Shown one piece after another: positions 1-6,356 of a stretch of 11,267 nucleotides of DNA; positions within the stretch are counted from its first letter, which is position 1; each line of letters opens with the position of its first letter. The DNA comes from Chloroflexota bacterium (GTDB lineage Bacteria; Chloroflexota; UBA6077; FW602-bin22; JACPQP01): positions 1 to 11,267 of the forward strand of contig JACPQP010000269.1 of NCBI GenBank assembly GCA_016190465.1, in the 5' to 3' direction. The translations under genes and the position numbers were made by a program. The notes under the pieces were generated by a model that was given only the letters and a program-made list of their open reading frames with translations, searched no databases and was not told where the DNA came from.

Positions 1-980
1 AGCACCTTCTTCAGGTCGGTCGCCCAGGTCTGACTCAACTGCTCCTCGACGAAGGTCAGCTCGCGCAGATGATGCCCGTTGCACAGGGCACGCACCCAAC
101 CGTAGCGCCAGTAGGTTTCCAGCCCATCGTGCACTCCGACACCCTGGAACTTCGGCAGAATCCCGATGGCATCGGCCCCCTCGGCGCCCCGCTTCGCGTG
201 CCAGCCGTAGTGCGTCAGGCTCGCCGTGCTGGCCACGTGCAGCCAGTTCAGCTTCCCGCTGACCTCCAGTCCCGTCTCATCGAAGTGGGCCACGGCAGCC
301 TGCTGCAACCCCGCCTTGATCTCGGCCTCGACTTCAGCCAAGCCGGTATGGCACTCCTCGATGGCGTGATCCAGCGTGCCTTCCGAGAACGACTCGCAGC
401 CGAACACGTCCGTCAGGATCTCGGTCGTGCGCTCTATGGGGAGCAACTGCCCGTGATTCAGGTAAACCACCAAGCCTTTGAGACCCGGGCCGTACTGGAC
501 GCTGGCTTCCACCCCTTCGGGGAAGCTGCCGCGAGACGTCTGGCCGCAGGGGCACTGCCGGGTCTCCACCTGGTGCTCCACGACCTCGACCAGCACCGGC
601 GGCAGATCGATGACCTGTCGCCGCTCGATCTGGACGATCGGGGCATCGGCCAAGCTTCCCCCGCAACTCGCGCATCGCTCGGGAGAGTGCCGCACGATGC
701 GATCGGGATTCTCGGACAGCGGCAAGGTCGAGCCGCGATGCGCTGGCTGGCTGCCGGGCTTCTTCCCGCTTGGCTGGCGAAGGCTCTTGGGCGATGGCTT
801 GCGGCCGGGCGGGTCTGTCGAGGGGGGCTTGCTGCTATTGTGGCTATCGAGCGCCCGCTGGTGCTCCAGTTCTTCGACCCGTGCCGTCAGCGCGGCGATC
901 TGATCGAGGAGTTGCTCGACCAGGCTGATCACGGCATCTGGGCCCTGGTGGTAGACTTCAAGGATAGTATCACGAGTCAT
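1..980 (-). CDS. IS66-family transposase (TnpC-type), 3' end beyond window
   Basis: The minus frame is open from an ATG at 980 to the left edge, giving 326 residues; the C-terminal third lies outside the window. A short N-terminal coiled coil (about residues 22-50) is followed by the IS66 hallmark NSSKPPSTD and a basic Lys/Pro/Ser-rich stretch. A zinc-binding region comes next (CASCGG, then CPCG about 40 residues later), then the start of the DDE catalytic domain. HFDETG carries the first catalytic Asp (residue 234), VGVHDG carries the second (residue 285), and NGHHLREL follows. The catalytic Glu would lie past the edge. Family members are roughly 480-540 residues, so the part seen looks intact. 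No tnpA or tnpB lies upstream, which suits single-ORF IS66 relatives. The protein would cut and join the IS ends. The long plus-strand frame over the same DNA is a shadow. Confidence 0.93.
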   Translation of the reverse strand, partial: MTRDTILEVYHQGPDAVISLVEQLLDQIAALTARVEELEHQRALDSHNSSKPPSTDPPGRKPSPKSLRQPSGKKPGSQPAHRGSTLPLSENPDRIVRHSPERCASCGGSLADAPIVQIERRQVIDLPPVLVEVVEHQVETRQCPCGQTSRGSFPEGVEASVQYGPGLKGLVVYLNHGQLLPIERTTEILTDVFGCESFSEGTLDHAIEECHTGLAEVEAEIKAGLQQAAVAHFDETGLEVSGKLNWLHVASTASLTHYGWHAKRGAEGADAIGILPKFQGVGVHDGLETYWRYGWVRALCNGHHLRELTFVEEQLSQTWATDLKKV

Positions 981-1040
981 CACTGTCTGCACATCATCAG
1001 TCTACACTGCGTCGCTCAAGAGAGCAAGTCAACCTCCGCT

Positions 1041-1067
1041 CACCCGATTGGAAACCTGAGTAGTTAC
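1041..1067 (-). repeat. Candidate terminal inverted repeat of the IS66 element
   Basis: On the minus strand this begins GTAACTACTCAGG from 1067 inward. The GTAA terminus is the family signature. The call rests on this match and on position upstream of the transposase; the partner repeat is outside the window. Confidence 0.5.
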
Positions 1068-1099
1068 CGATCCGCCGAGATCAACAAAGTACCGCTAAG

Positions 1100-3571
1100 T
1101 TAGCGTATGCCCCCTCGCCCCTCTCCCCGTGGGAGAGGGGCAGGGGGTGAGAGCGGCCCCGCTGGGGAGAGGGGACCGGGGTGAGGGTGGCCCGCCGCCT
1201 GGTGACGAAACGTCAGGCCGACCTCGGTGCTCTCGGGTGAGCCGACGTCCACCACGACGACGTCGCCCGCCCGGAACTCGCCCTGAAGGATCCGGCGAGC
1301 CAGCGGGTTCTCGATGTGCCGCTGGATCGTTCGGCGGAGCGGCCGTGCCCCGTAGTGCGGATCGAAACCCTCCCGGGCCAGCCAGGCGGTGGCCGCGGCG
1401 GTTAGCTCCATCCCGATCTCCCGTTCACCGAGCCGATCGACCAGCTCGCGGATGCGCAGCGCCACGATCTCGGCGATCTCCTCGGGTGTCAAGGGGTCGA
1501 AGAAAATGATCTCGTCGATCCGATTCAGGAACTCCGGACGGAAAGTCCGCTTCAGCTCGACGTCGATCCGCTTTTGCCAACCGTGGTCGCCGCGCTGGCC
1601 CGCGGTCTGAAAGCCGAGCGGTGCCGGCGGCCGGACCTCTGATGTGCCAACGTTCGAGGTCATGACGATGACCGTGTGCCGAAAGTCGACCGCGCGGCCC
1701 TGCCCGTCGACGAGGCGACCGTCGTCGAGCAGTTGCAGCAGGATATTGAATACGGCCGGATGGGCCTTCTCGATCTCGTCGAAGAGGACCACGCAGTATG
1801 GCCGTCGCCGGACCGCGTTGGTGAGCTGTCCGCCCTCATCGTAGCCGATGTAGCCCGGTGGCGAACCGATCAGCCGGGCGACGGAGTGTTTCTCCATGTA
1901 CTCCGACATGTCGATGCGGATGAGGGCGCTCTCGCTATCGAACAGGAAGCTGGAGAGCGCGCATACCAACTCGGTCTTGCCGACACCGGTCGGCCCCAGG
2001 AACATGAAACTCCCGATGGGGCGCCGGGGGTCTTTGAGGCCAGTCCAGGCGCGCCGCAGAGTATCCGACACCGTGATGATGGCGCGGTGCTGACCGATGA
2101 CCCGCCGATGCAGGTGCTCCTCCATCGTGACCAGCTTGTCGGCCTCCGACTGGAGCATGCGGTCGACAGGAATACCCGTCCAGCGCGCCACCAGCTCGGC
2201 GACATCCCTGGCGAAGACCGCACCGCGACCGGACGCCGCGTCGCGCCGTCCCCCCGTCCCCTCGTCGCCCGCCGTTCCTGAGCTGGGCCCCGTCGCCGCG
2301 CGCCCCGTCCCCCCGTCGCCGGCGGACGCCGCGTCGCCCCCTCCCCGCTCCAGGCGGACTTTTGCGGCAGCCTCGTCGATCAGGTCGATGGCCTTATCGG
2401 GGAGGCGGCGATCGCTGATGTACCGGTCGGCCAGTTGGGCCGCGGCGACCAGTGCGCGATCGTCGATCGTGACCTGGTGATGCGCCTCATAGCGGCCACG
2501 CAGTCCGCGCAGGATCTCCACCGTCGCTTCGACGCTCGGCTCGTGGACGCGAACAGGCTGGAAGCGACGCTCCAACGCGGCGTCCTTCTCGAAGTGCTTG
2601 CGAAACTCATCGACCGTCGTCGCGCCGATGCACTGAAGCTCACCCCGGGCCAGAACCGGTTTGAGCATGTTGGCCGCGTCGAGAGAGCCCTCGGCGGCGC
2701 CCGCGCCGATGATGGTGTGCAGCTCGTCGATGAAGACGATCACTCCCCCCTCGGCGCGACGGATCTCCTCCAGCGCCGATTTCAGTCGTTCCTCGAACTC
2801 ACCCCGGTACTTCGAGCCCGCCACGAGCGAGCCGAGGTCCAGGGCGAACACCTGCTTGTTCCGGAGAAGCTCCGGGACGTCTCCGCCGACGATCCGCTGA
2901 GCCAACCCCTCGACGATCGCCGTCTTGCCAACGCCGGGTTCGCCGATCAGCACCGGATTGTTCTTGGTTCGACGGCAAAGCACCTGCATCAGTCGGCGGA
3001 TCTCCTCGTCGTGCCCGATGACCGGATCCAGCTTGCCGGAGCGCGCCAGATCGGTGAGGTTGCGGCCATACCTGGGCAGCACGCGAAGCCGCTGCTCGGC
3101 CGGCGGATCATTCACGCCGTAGACGCTGCGAACGGCATTCATCGTCCGTCGCGCCCGCTCGAGATCGACCCCGAAATCGCGCAGGATGCGCGCCGTCGTG
3201 CCGTCGCGGATCGCGACGATGGCCAGGAACAGGTGCTCCGGTCCCGCCGAAGGGTCGCCAAGACGGCTCGCCTCTTCCTGGGCGTTGGCAAAGACGCGGC
3301 TCAGACGCGGTGTGATGAAGACGCGGCTCTGCCCCTCACCGAAACAATGGACCCGGGGCCCGGCGCGAAGGAGGTCTCGGACGCGTCGCTTGGCCATCTC
3401 GACGTCGACGCTCAGTTGCTCGACCAGTTGGACGACGGCTCCGTCTGGTTGCTCCAGGAGAGCCAACAGCAGGTGGTCCGCGTCGAGCTGGGGATGCTCC
3501 ATCAGATGGAGAAGCTCCTGGGCGCGCGCGACGGCATCCTGGGCCCGCTCGGTGAATCGGTCAAGCCGCAA
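1100..3571 (-). CDS. clpC: ClpC-type AAA+ protein unfoldase (Clp ATPase) with atypical middle linker
   Basis: An 823-residue Hsp100 ATPase that would unfold proteins in the cytoplasm, probably feeding ClpP. Two N-terminal Clp_N repeats (about 1-145) precede the first AAA module (Walker A GEPGVGKT 210-217, Walker B with IDE 281-283). The second module has Walker A GPTGVGKT 526-533, Walker B LFDE 596-599, an NRIDE arginine-finger region (683-687) and sensor-2 GARPLRR (741-747). PLGF at 651-654 sits where ClpC carries its ClpP-docking LGF/VGF loop, which ClpB lacks; this is why ClpC is chosen over ClpB. The middle domain is missing: residues about 408-452 are a Gly/Ala/Thr-rich stretch with no coiled coil. 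The tail from about 795 is Pro/Gly-rich and encoded by a GC palindrome repeat. Start is TTG at 3571, six codons after an in-frame TGA, behind AGGAGG with 8-nt spacing. It lies 23 nt after hspR, in one operon. Confidence 0.93.
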   Translation of the reverse strand: MRLDRFTERAQDAVARAQELLHLMEHPQLDADHLLLALLEQPDGAVVQLVEQLSVDVEMAKRRVRDLLRAGPRVHCFGEGQSRVFITPRLSRVFANAQEEASRLGDPSAGPEHLFLAIVAIRDGTTARILRDFGVDLERARRTMNAVRSVYGVNDPPAEQRLRVLPRYGRNLTDLARSGKLDPVIGHDEEIRRLMQVLCRRTKNNPVLIGEPGVGKTAIVEGLAQRIVGGDVPELLRNKQVFALDLGSLVAGSKYRGEFEERLKSALEEIRRAEGGVIVFIDELHTIIGAGAAEGSLDAANMLKPVLARGELQCIGATTVDEFRKHFEKDAALERRFQPVRVHEPSVEATVEILRGLRGRYEAHHQVTIDDRALVAAAQLADRYISDRRLPDKAIDLIDEAAAKVRLERGGGDAASAGDGGTGRAATGPSSGTAGDEGTGGRRDAASGRGAVFARDVAELVARWTGIPVDRMLQSEADKLVTMEEHLHRRVIGQHRAIITVSDTLRRAWTGLKDPRRPIGSFMFLGPTGVGKTELVCALSSFLFDSESALIRIDMSEYMEKHSVARLIGSPPGYIGYDEGGQLTNAVRRRPYCVVLFDEIEKAHPAVFNILLQLLDDGRLVDGQGRAVDFRHTVIVMTSNVGTSEVRPPAPLGFQTAGQRGDHGWQKRIDVELKRTFRPEFLNRIDEIIFFDPLTPEEIAEIVALRIRELVDRLGEREIGMELTAAATAWLAREGFDPHYGARPLRRTIQRHIENPLARRILQGEFRAGDVVVVDVGSPESTEVGLTFRHQAAGHPHPGPLSPAGPLSPPAPLPRGEGRGGIR
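1118..1192. repeat. GC-rich dispersed palindrome forming the 3' end of clpC
   Basis: CCCCTCTCCC (1118-1127) and GGGAGAGGGG (1131-1140) form a perfect 10-bp hairpin with a 3-nt loop. A second, degenerate copy of its right half follows (unit at 1127-1158, repeated at about 1161-1192). The DNA encodes the ClpC tail, including GPLSPAGPLSPP and APLPRGEGRGG. Such palindromes are common dispersed intergenic repeats in many G+C-rich bacteria. The hairpin lies before the stop codon and no T tract follows on the minus strand, so it is not an ordinary terminator. Confidence 0.6.
2230..2337. repeat. Low-complexity direct repeats encoding the ClpC middle linker
   Basis: CGGACGCCGCGTCGC occurs at 2230-2244 and again at 2323-2337. 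CCGTCCCCCCGTC occurs at 2246-2258 and 2305-2317. The block is C-rich on the plus strand and in frame with clpC, producing GGDAASAGDGGTG and GGRRDAASGRG. It occupies the point between the two AAA modules where the coiled-coil middle domain normally lies. Confidence 0.6.
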
Positions 3572-3579
3572 CTCGGCAT

Positions 3580-3585
3580 CCTCCT
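3580..3585 (-). promoter_or_regulatory. Shine-Dalgarno site deciding the TTG start of clpC
   Basis: On the minus strand AGGAGG lies 8 nt before TTG (3571-3569). The ATG that overlaps the site (3579-3577) is out of frame, and an in-frame TGA at 3589-3587 rules out any earlier start. Confidence 0.8.
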
Positions 3586-3594
3586 CTCACAGAG

Positions 3595-4023
3595 CTATCC
3601 CCTCTGTTCCTGAATCGGATCAGGCGTGGAGAGGGGCGGGCGCAGCATCTCGGCCCGCACGGACTCGGCTTCGACGGTCTCGCCAGCCAGGTGGCGCAGA
3701 CGCTCGATCTCCGCGCCCGTCGTGGCGCGCACGTGATCGAGCTCGACCTTGAGCGACGCGACCTGCTCGGCCATGTTCAGTATCACCTCGACGCCGGCCA
3801 GGTTGACGCCAAGGTCCTTCACCAGCCGGTGGATCTGCCGCAATCGCTCGACGTCCCGGGCCGAGTACAGCCGAATCTTTCCCTCCGAGCGCGACGGCGA
3901 GATCAAGCCCAGTCGCTCGTAATAGCGCAGCGTCTGCGGGTGCATGTTGACCAGCCGGGCCGCGATGCTAATGATGTAACATGGCTCCTCGGACGACAGA
4001 AGCCCCCCGGGCTGTTCCGTCAT
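3595..4023 (-). CDS. hspR: HspR-like MerR-family heat-shock repressor
   Basis: A 142-residue MerR-type regulator. The winged helix-turn-helix occupies about 16-85, with the signature MHPQTLRYYERLGLISPSR at 27-45. A dimerising coiled coil (about 84-115) and a short polar tail follow. There is no C-terminal Cys pair for metal sensing. HspR proteins are known to repress chaperone genes (dnaK operon, clpB, lon) by binding HAIR inverted repeats, and are thought to be tuned by DnaK. The next gene is clpC, 23 nt downstream, and a HAIR-like repeat overlaps the promoter, so autorepression together with clpC control is the likely role. Start ATG at 4023 has GAGGG 6 nt upstream. No dnaK, grpE or dnaJ is next to it here. 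Other MerR regulators are less likely given the clpC neighbour and operator. Confidence 0.88.
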   Translation of the reverse strand: MTEQPGGLLSSEEPCYIISIAARLVNMHPQTLRYYERLGLISPSRSEGKIRLYSARDVERLRQIHRLVKDLGVNLAGVEVILNMAEQVASLKVELDHVRATTGAEIERLRHLAGETVEAESVRAEMLRPPLSTPDPIQEQRG

Positions 4024-4082
4024 CGATATCCCTCGCTTTCTGGCGTGCGCTGATCGCCACGCAGCTCAGTTTCTCCAGTTCT

Positions 4083-4111
4083 ATGATAGAGATTGAGCCA
4101 TCTATTGTCAA
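4083..4111 (-). promoter_or_regulatory. Sigma70-type promoter of hspR-clpC
   Basis: Minus strand: a perfect -35 TTGACA (4106-4111), a 17-bp spacer, and -10 TATCAT (4083-4088, 5 of 6 to consensus). Transcription would start near 4076, giving a leader of about 50 nt to the hspR ATG. The HAIR-like operator lies within it. Confidence 0.8.
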
Positions 4112-4114
4112 TCT
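4090..4114. promoter_or_regulatory. HAIR-like operator for HspR
   Basis: An inverted repeat AGATTGA (4090-4096) and TCAATCT (4108-4114). Its TTGA and TCAA cores are separated by exactly 11 bp, the spacing in the HAIR consensus CTTGAGT-N7-ACTCAAG. The left half also keeps the G after TTGA; the outer bases diverge. It covers most of the promoter from the -35 into the base next to the -10, so binding would block RNA polymerase. Confidence 0.65.
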
Positions 4115-4179
4115 TATGCAGAGTCCGGGTCAGCAATCCTCACAAGCCATCAGCGCAAACCGAAAGCGGTGGTGACGCC

Positions 4180-4188
4180 ATTATACCA
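4180..4188 (-). promoter_or_regulatory. Possible upstream extended -10 promoter (minus strand)
   Basis: Minus strand reads TGGTATAAT, a perfect -10 with an extended TGn element. No good -35 is seen 16-18 bp upstream. It could be a second promoter for hspR-clpC that starts upstream of the operator. Confidence 0.35.
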
Positions 4189-4278
4189 ACATCTTATGTC
4201 ATATGCACGACGGGCCGACGGAGAGGGGGCTGCACCGATCATTGACAGCGCCGGTCATCAGTACAGGCTGATAGCTGA

Positions 4279-4307
4279 TTGCTGACGGCTCCGCGATCCA
4301 GTAAAAT
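4279..4307 (+). promoter_or_regulatory. Promoter candidate for the zinc-finger membrane protein
   Basis: -35 TTGCTG (4279-4284, 3 of 6), a 17-bp spacer, and -10 TAAAAT (4302-4307, 5 of 6). The start would be near 4314, leaving a short leader that carries GGTGA 6 nt before the ATG at 4329. Confidence 0.45.
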
Positions 4308-4328
4308 AGGCCCAGGCGGTGAAACACG

Positions 4329-5186
4329 ATGCTGAAGATACACCTGGAAGCCAAGAAGCGCTGCTACAACCATACGCACCGGCTGGGCGAGCGGGTCTGC
4401 TCGCGCTGTAAGCTCAGCCTCTGCGATGAGTGCATCGGTTCCTACGAGGGGGCGGAAGTCTGCACCGCCTGTCAGCGCGAGCTGGAGGCGGCGAAGGCAC
4501 TCATCCCCACGTTTGGGGAGCGAGTGCGCGGGTCGGCGCTCTCGCTCGTTCGCGGGATCATCATCCTCGCCGTGCTCGTCGGGATCGGGGCCGCGGTGTT
4601 CCTCTTCCTGCGGCCGCGCCTCGACAAGCCGCTCACGCCCGAAGAGTGGGCCCGGCTTCGCTATGCAGCCTCAGGCAGCTTCGAGACCCCCGATGGCATC
4701 CACGTGACCAGCCCGATCCTCGACGGCAGTGTCGTCCGGGTCACCAGCGAGGCCCCCGGCTACGAGGCGAAGAACCTGATCAACGAGTTCTGGATGGCTG
4801 GCTGGCCCGGCTGGCTCTCAGCCGATGCCGAATTGCCCCAGGAGATCGTCGTCAGGCCGCGAGACGCGACCGTGGTCGAAAAGGTGCTGCTGGCGAACCA
4901 TCCAGAAGAGCCCGAGGCCTCGTGGGTCAAAGACTTCGAGGTGCTCGTCTCCAACGAGAGGCCCGACGCCGGCTGGGTCTCGGTGGGGCGCTGGCGCCTC
5001 GAGCCGACCGCCGAGCCGCAGCGGTTCACCTTCGAGAAACGCCCGGCTCGCTACATCATGCTGCGGATCCTGAGCCGGTATGGCGATAGCCCCTACACCT
5101 CCCTGGCCGAGTTCGACGTATTCCTGGTTCCGGCACGGCTGGGTGGGGCGCCCGCCGAGACACCCACCCCACGGCCAGCCCGGTGA
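4329..5186 (+). CDS. Membrane protein: N-terminal B-box-like zinc finger, one TM helix, C-terminal discoidin (F5/8 type C)-like domain
   Basis: 285 residues in three parts. Residues 12-48 hold Cys12, His15, His17, Cys24, Cys27, Cys32, Cys35, Cys45 and Cys48, a treble pattern resembling the B-box-type zinc finger found at the N-terminus of many bacterial membrane proteins. A single hydrophobic helix follows (about 72-95, ending LFLRPR). The C-terminal 170 residues look like a beta-sandwich of the F5/8 type C (discoidin) kind: spaced Trp residues, a run from KNLINEF to WLSADAELPQ, and strands ending in YIMLRI and EFDVFLV. With no signal peptide, the zinc finger should be cytoplasmic and the sandwich outside, perhaps binding carbohydrate or the envelope. 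Start ATG at 4329 has GGTGA 6 nt upstream. It is divergent from hspR, 305 nt away. Function unknown; the domain calls are pattern-based. Confidence 0.8.
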   Translation: MLKIHLEAKKRCYNHTHRLGERVCSRCKLSLCDECIGSYEGAEVCTACQRELEAAKALIPTFGERVRGSALSLVRGIIILAVLVGIGAAVFLFLRPRLDKPLTPEEWARLRYAASGSFETPDGIHVTSPILDGSVVRVTSEAPGYEAKNLINEFWMAGWPGWLSADAELPQEIVVRPRDATVVEKVLLANHPEEPEASWVKDFEVLVSNERPDAGWVSVGRWRLEPTAEPQRFTFEKRPARYIMLRILSRYGDSPYTSLAEFDVFLVPARLGGAPAETPTPRPAR

Positions 5187-5272
5187 CCGCCCCCGCCCCC
5201 TCCCGCCAGGGTGACACGGCCACGGCGCGATGGGGGCGAGGCGGGGGCACGGGGCTTACCACAAGGGCATTT

Positions 5273-5277
5273 GGAGG
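5273..5277 (+). promoter_or_regulatory. Shine-Dalgarno site supporting a TTG start at 5286
   Basis: GGAGG lies 8 nt before TTG at 5286. The upstream in-frame ATG at 5211 lacks such a site and would add 25 residues rich in Arg, Gly and Pro that family members do not need. Confidence 0.65.
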
Positions 5278-5285
5278 CAGATCCT

Positions 5286-6242
5286 TTGGCTCTCTATCTC
5301 ACCGAGCAAGAGGTCACGGCTCTGCTCGATATGCCAACTGCGCTGGACGCGGTCGAAACCGCGCTGCGCGAGCACGGGAACGGGACGGCGACGAATCGTC
5401 CCCGGCAGCGCGTGCGCGCGGCGGCGGGCATCCTGCACGCCATGGTCGGCGGCATCACGACGATCGGCGCGATGGGCTTGAAAGCGTACACCACCTTTCG
5501 CCCGGCCGGGGCGCGATTCCTGGTTCTCCTGTACGACGCGGCGACCGGTGATCTGCTCAGCCTGATGCAGGCCGATCGCCTTGGCCAGATGCGGACCGGC
5601 GCGGCGAGTGGCATCGCGACGAAGTACATGGCTCGCCCCAACGCTACCACGGTTGGCCTCTTTGGCGCGGGCTGGCAGGCCCAGTCGCAGGTCGAGGCGA
5701 TCTGCCAGGTCCGGCCGATCCGCGAGGTCCGGGTGGTCGGCCGCGATCCGGAACGGCGAGATGCGTTCTGCCGGGAGATGAGCGCTCGACTCGGCGTCGA
5801 GGTCCGGCCGGCGCGATCGGCCGAGGAAGCGGTGTGCGGCGTGGACGTCGTCGTCACCGCGACGAACGCGCGCCAGCCCGTGTTTGACGGGGAGTGGCTC
5901 GAGCCGGGTGTGCACGTCAACGCGATGGGCTCCAACGACCTCAGCCGGCGGGAGATCGACGTGGAGACGGTGCGGCGGAGCGACCTGATCGCCGTCGACT
6001 CGATCGAGCAGGCGCGCCTCGAATCGGGCGACCTGGCCCCAGCCGTCGAGCAGAGGGTGATCGCCTGGGAGGGGCTCGCCGAGATTGGCGCCATCGTCGC
6101 CGGAAGGGTCCCCGGCCGCCCGAAGCCCGACGCGATCACCCTGTTCGAGTCCCACGGGCTGGCCATCGAGGACGTCGCGACGGCGGCGCGGGTGTACGCC
6201 CGGGCGAGAGAGCGGCGGATAGGCACAGAGCTACCGTTGTAG
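5286..6242 (+). CDS. Ornithine cyclodeaminase / mu-crystallin family NAD(P)-dependent enzyme
   Basis: 318 residues from a TTG start (an ATG at 5211 would give 343). It begins ALYLTEQEV, the usual family start. Lys66 in GLKAYT and RTGAAS at 103-108 are family substrate- and cofactor-site signatures. GLFGAGWQAQSQ (about 124-135) is the Rossmann dinucleotide loop, and VVVTATN and VNAMGSN follow. Members include ornithine cyclodeaminase, archaeal alanine dehydrogenase and ketimine reductases. Aligned by eye on the RRSD motif, the catalytic Asp of ornithine cyclodeaminase corresponds to Glu227 in EIDVETV. The EID motif and the later DSIEQA better match the alanine dehydrogenase/ketimine reductase branch, so the substrate is left open. 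It is a cytosolic enzyme of amino-acid metabolism. It starts 99 nt after the membrane-protein gene; co-transcription is possible but not shown. Confidence 0.87.
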   Translation: MALYLTEQEVTALLDMPTALDAVETALREHGNGTATNRPRQRVRAAAGILHAMVGGITTIGAMGLKAYTTFRPAGARFLVLLYDAATGDLLSLMQADRLGQMRTGAASGIATKYMARPNATTVGLFGAGWQAQSQVEAICQVRPIREVRVVGRDPERRDAFCREMSARLGVEVRPARSAEEAVCGVDVVVTATNARQPVFDGEWLEPGVHVNAMGSNDLSRREIDVETVRRSDLIAVDSIEQARLESGDLAPAVEQRVIAWEGLAEIGAIVAGRVPGRPKPDAITLFESHGLAIEDVATAARVYARARERRIGTELPL

Positions 6243-6356
6243 TTCTCTTGTTGCGGATGGTACCTATCCCCGCTCTGATGCTCACGACTGGCCGAGTGGG
6301 CCATCGTCCCTGAGCCAGGAAGGCAGCACCTTCTGGGTTCAGGACATGGTCCGACG

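Larger units (their letters stand above)
1..1067 (-). mobile_element. IS66-family insertion sequence, partial (transposase-proximal end)
   Basis: The element holds the transposase frame plus an 87-bp leader. The proposed terminus is 1067: on the minus strand the sequence from 1067 starts GTAACTACTCAGG, and IS66 ends are known to begin GTAA. It lies 32 bp beyond the clpC stop codon, so the IS landed just downstream of the hspR-clpC operon. The other end and the 8-bp target duplication (candidate 1068-1075) cannot be checked because the element runs off the window. Confidence 0.7.
4024..4328. other. Divergent intergenic region between hspR and the membrane-protein gene
   Basis: No gene seen in these 305 bases. 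It holds the hspR-clpC promoter and HAIR-like operator at the left, a possible second minus-strand promoter in the middle, and a plus-strand promoter candidate at the right. It is clearly more A+T-rich than the flanking genes. A small imperfect set of GCTGAT/CTGATAGCTGAT repeats occupies about 4256-4286. Confidence 0.75.

Noticed and set aside
69..1103. 344-codon plus-strand frame opposite the IS66 transposase
   Set aside because: The minus frame carries every IS66 motif; this frame is a shadow.
1118..1140. Rho-independent terminator of clpC
   Set aside because: The hairpin lies before the clpC stop codon and no T tract follows it on the minus strand.
2435..3613. 392-codon plus-strand frame opposite clpC
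   Set aside because: Antisense of a well-conserved Clp ATPase; high G+C makes long shadow frames common, and no motif or ribosome site supports it.
4242..4247. TTGACA as -35 for the membrane-protein gene
   Set aside because: No acceptable -10 lies 16-18 bp downstream; the TTGCTG/TAAAAT pair further down fits better.
5189..5248. Nine-base inverted repeat (GCCCCCGCC / GGCGGGGGC) between the membrane-protein and cyclodeaminase genes as an attenuator
   Set aside because: The arms are 42 bp apart in a very G+C-rich stretch, so this is likely chance.
5211..5285. N-terminal extension of the cyclodeaminase-family protein from ATG 5211
   Set aside because: No ribosome site before 5211, while TTG 5286 has GGAGG at ideal spacing and begins where family members begin.
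5256..6155. 299-codon minus-strand frame (and a longer one to 6460) opposite the cyclodeaminase-family gene
   Set aside because: Arg/Ser-rich or His/Asp-rich shadow translations with no family features; the plus frame is clearly the gene.
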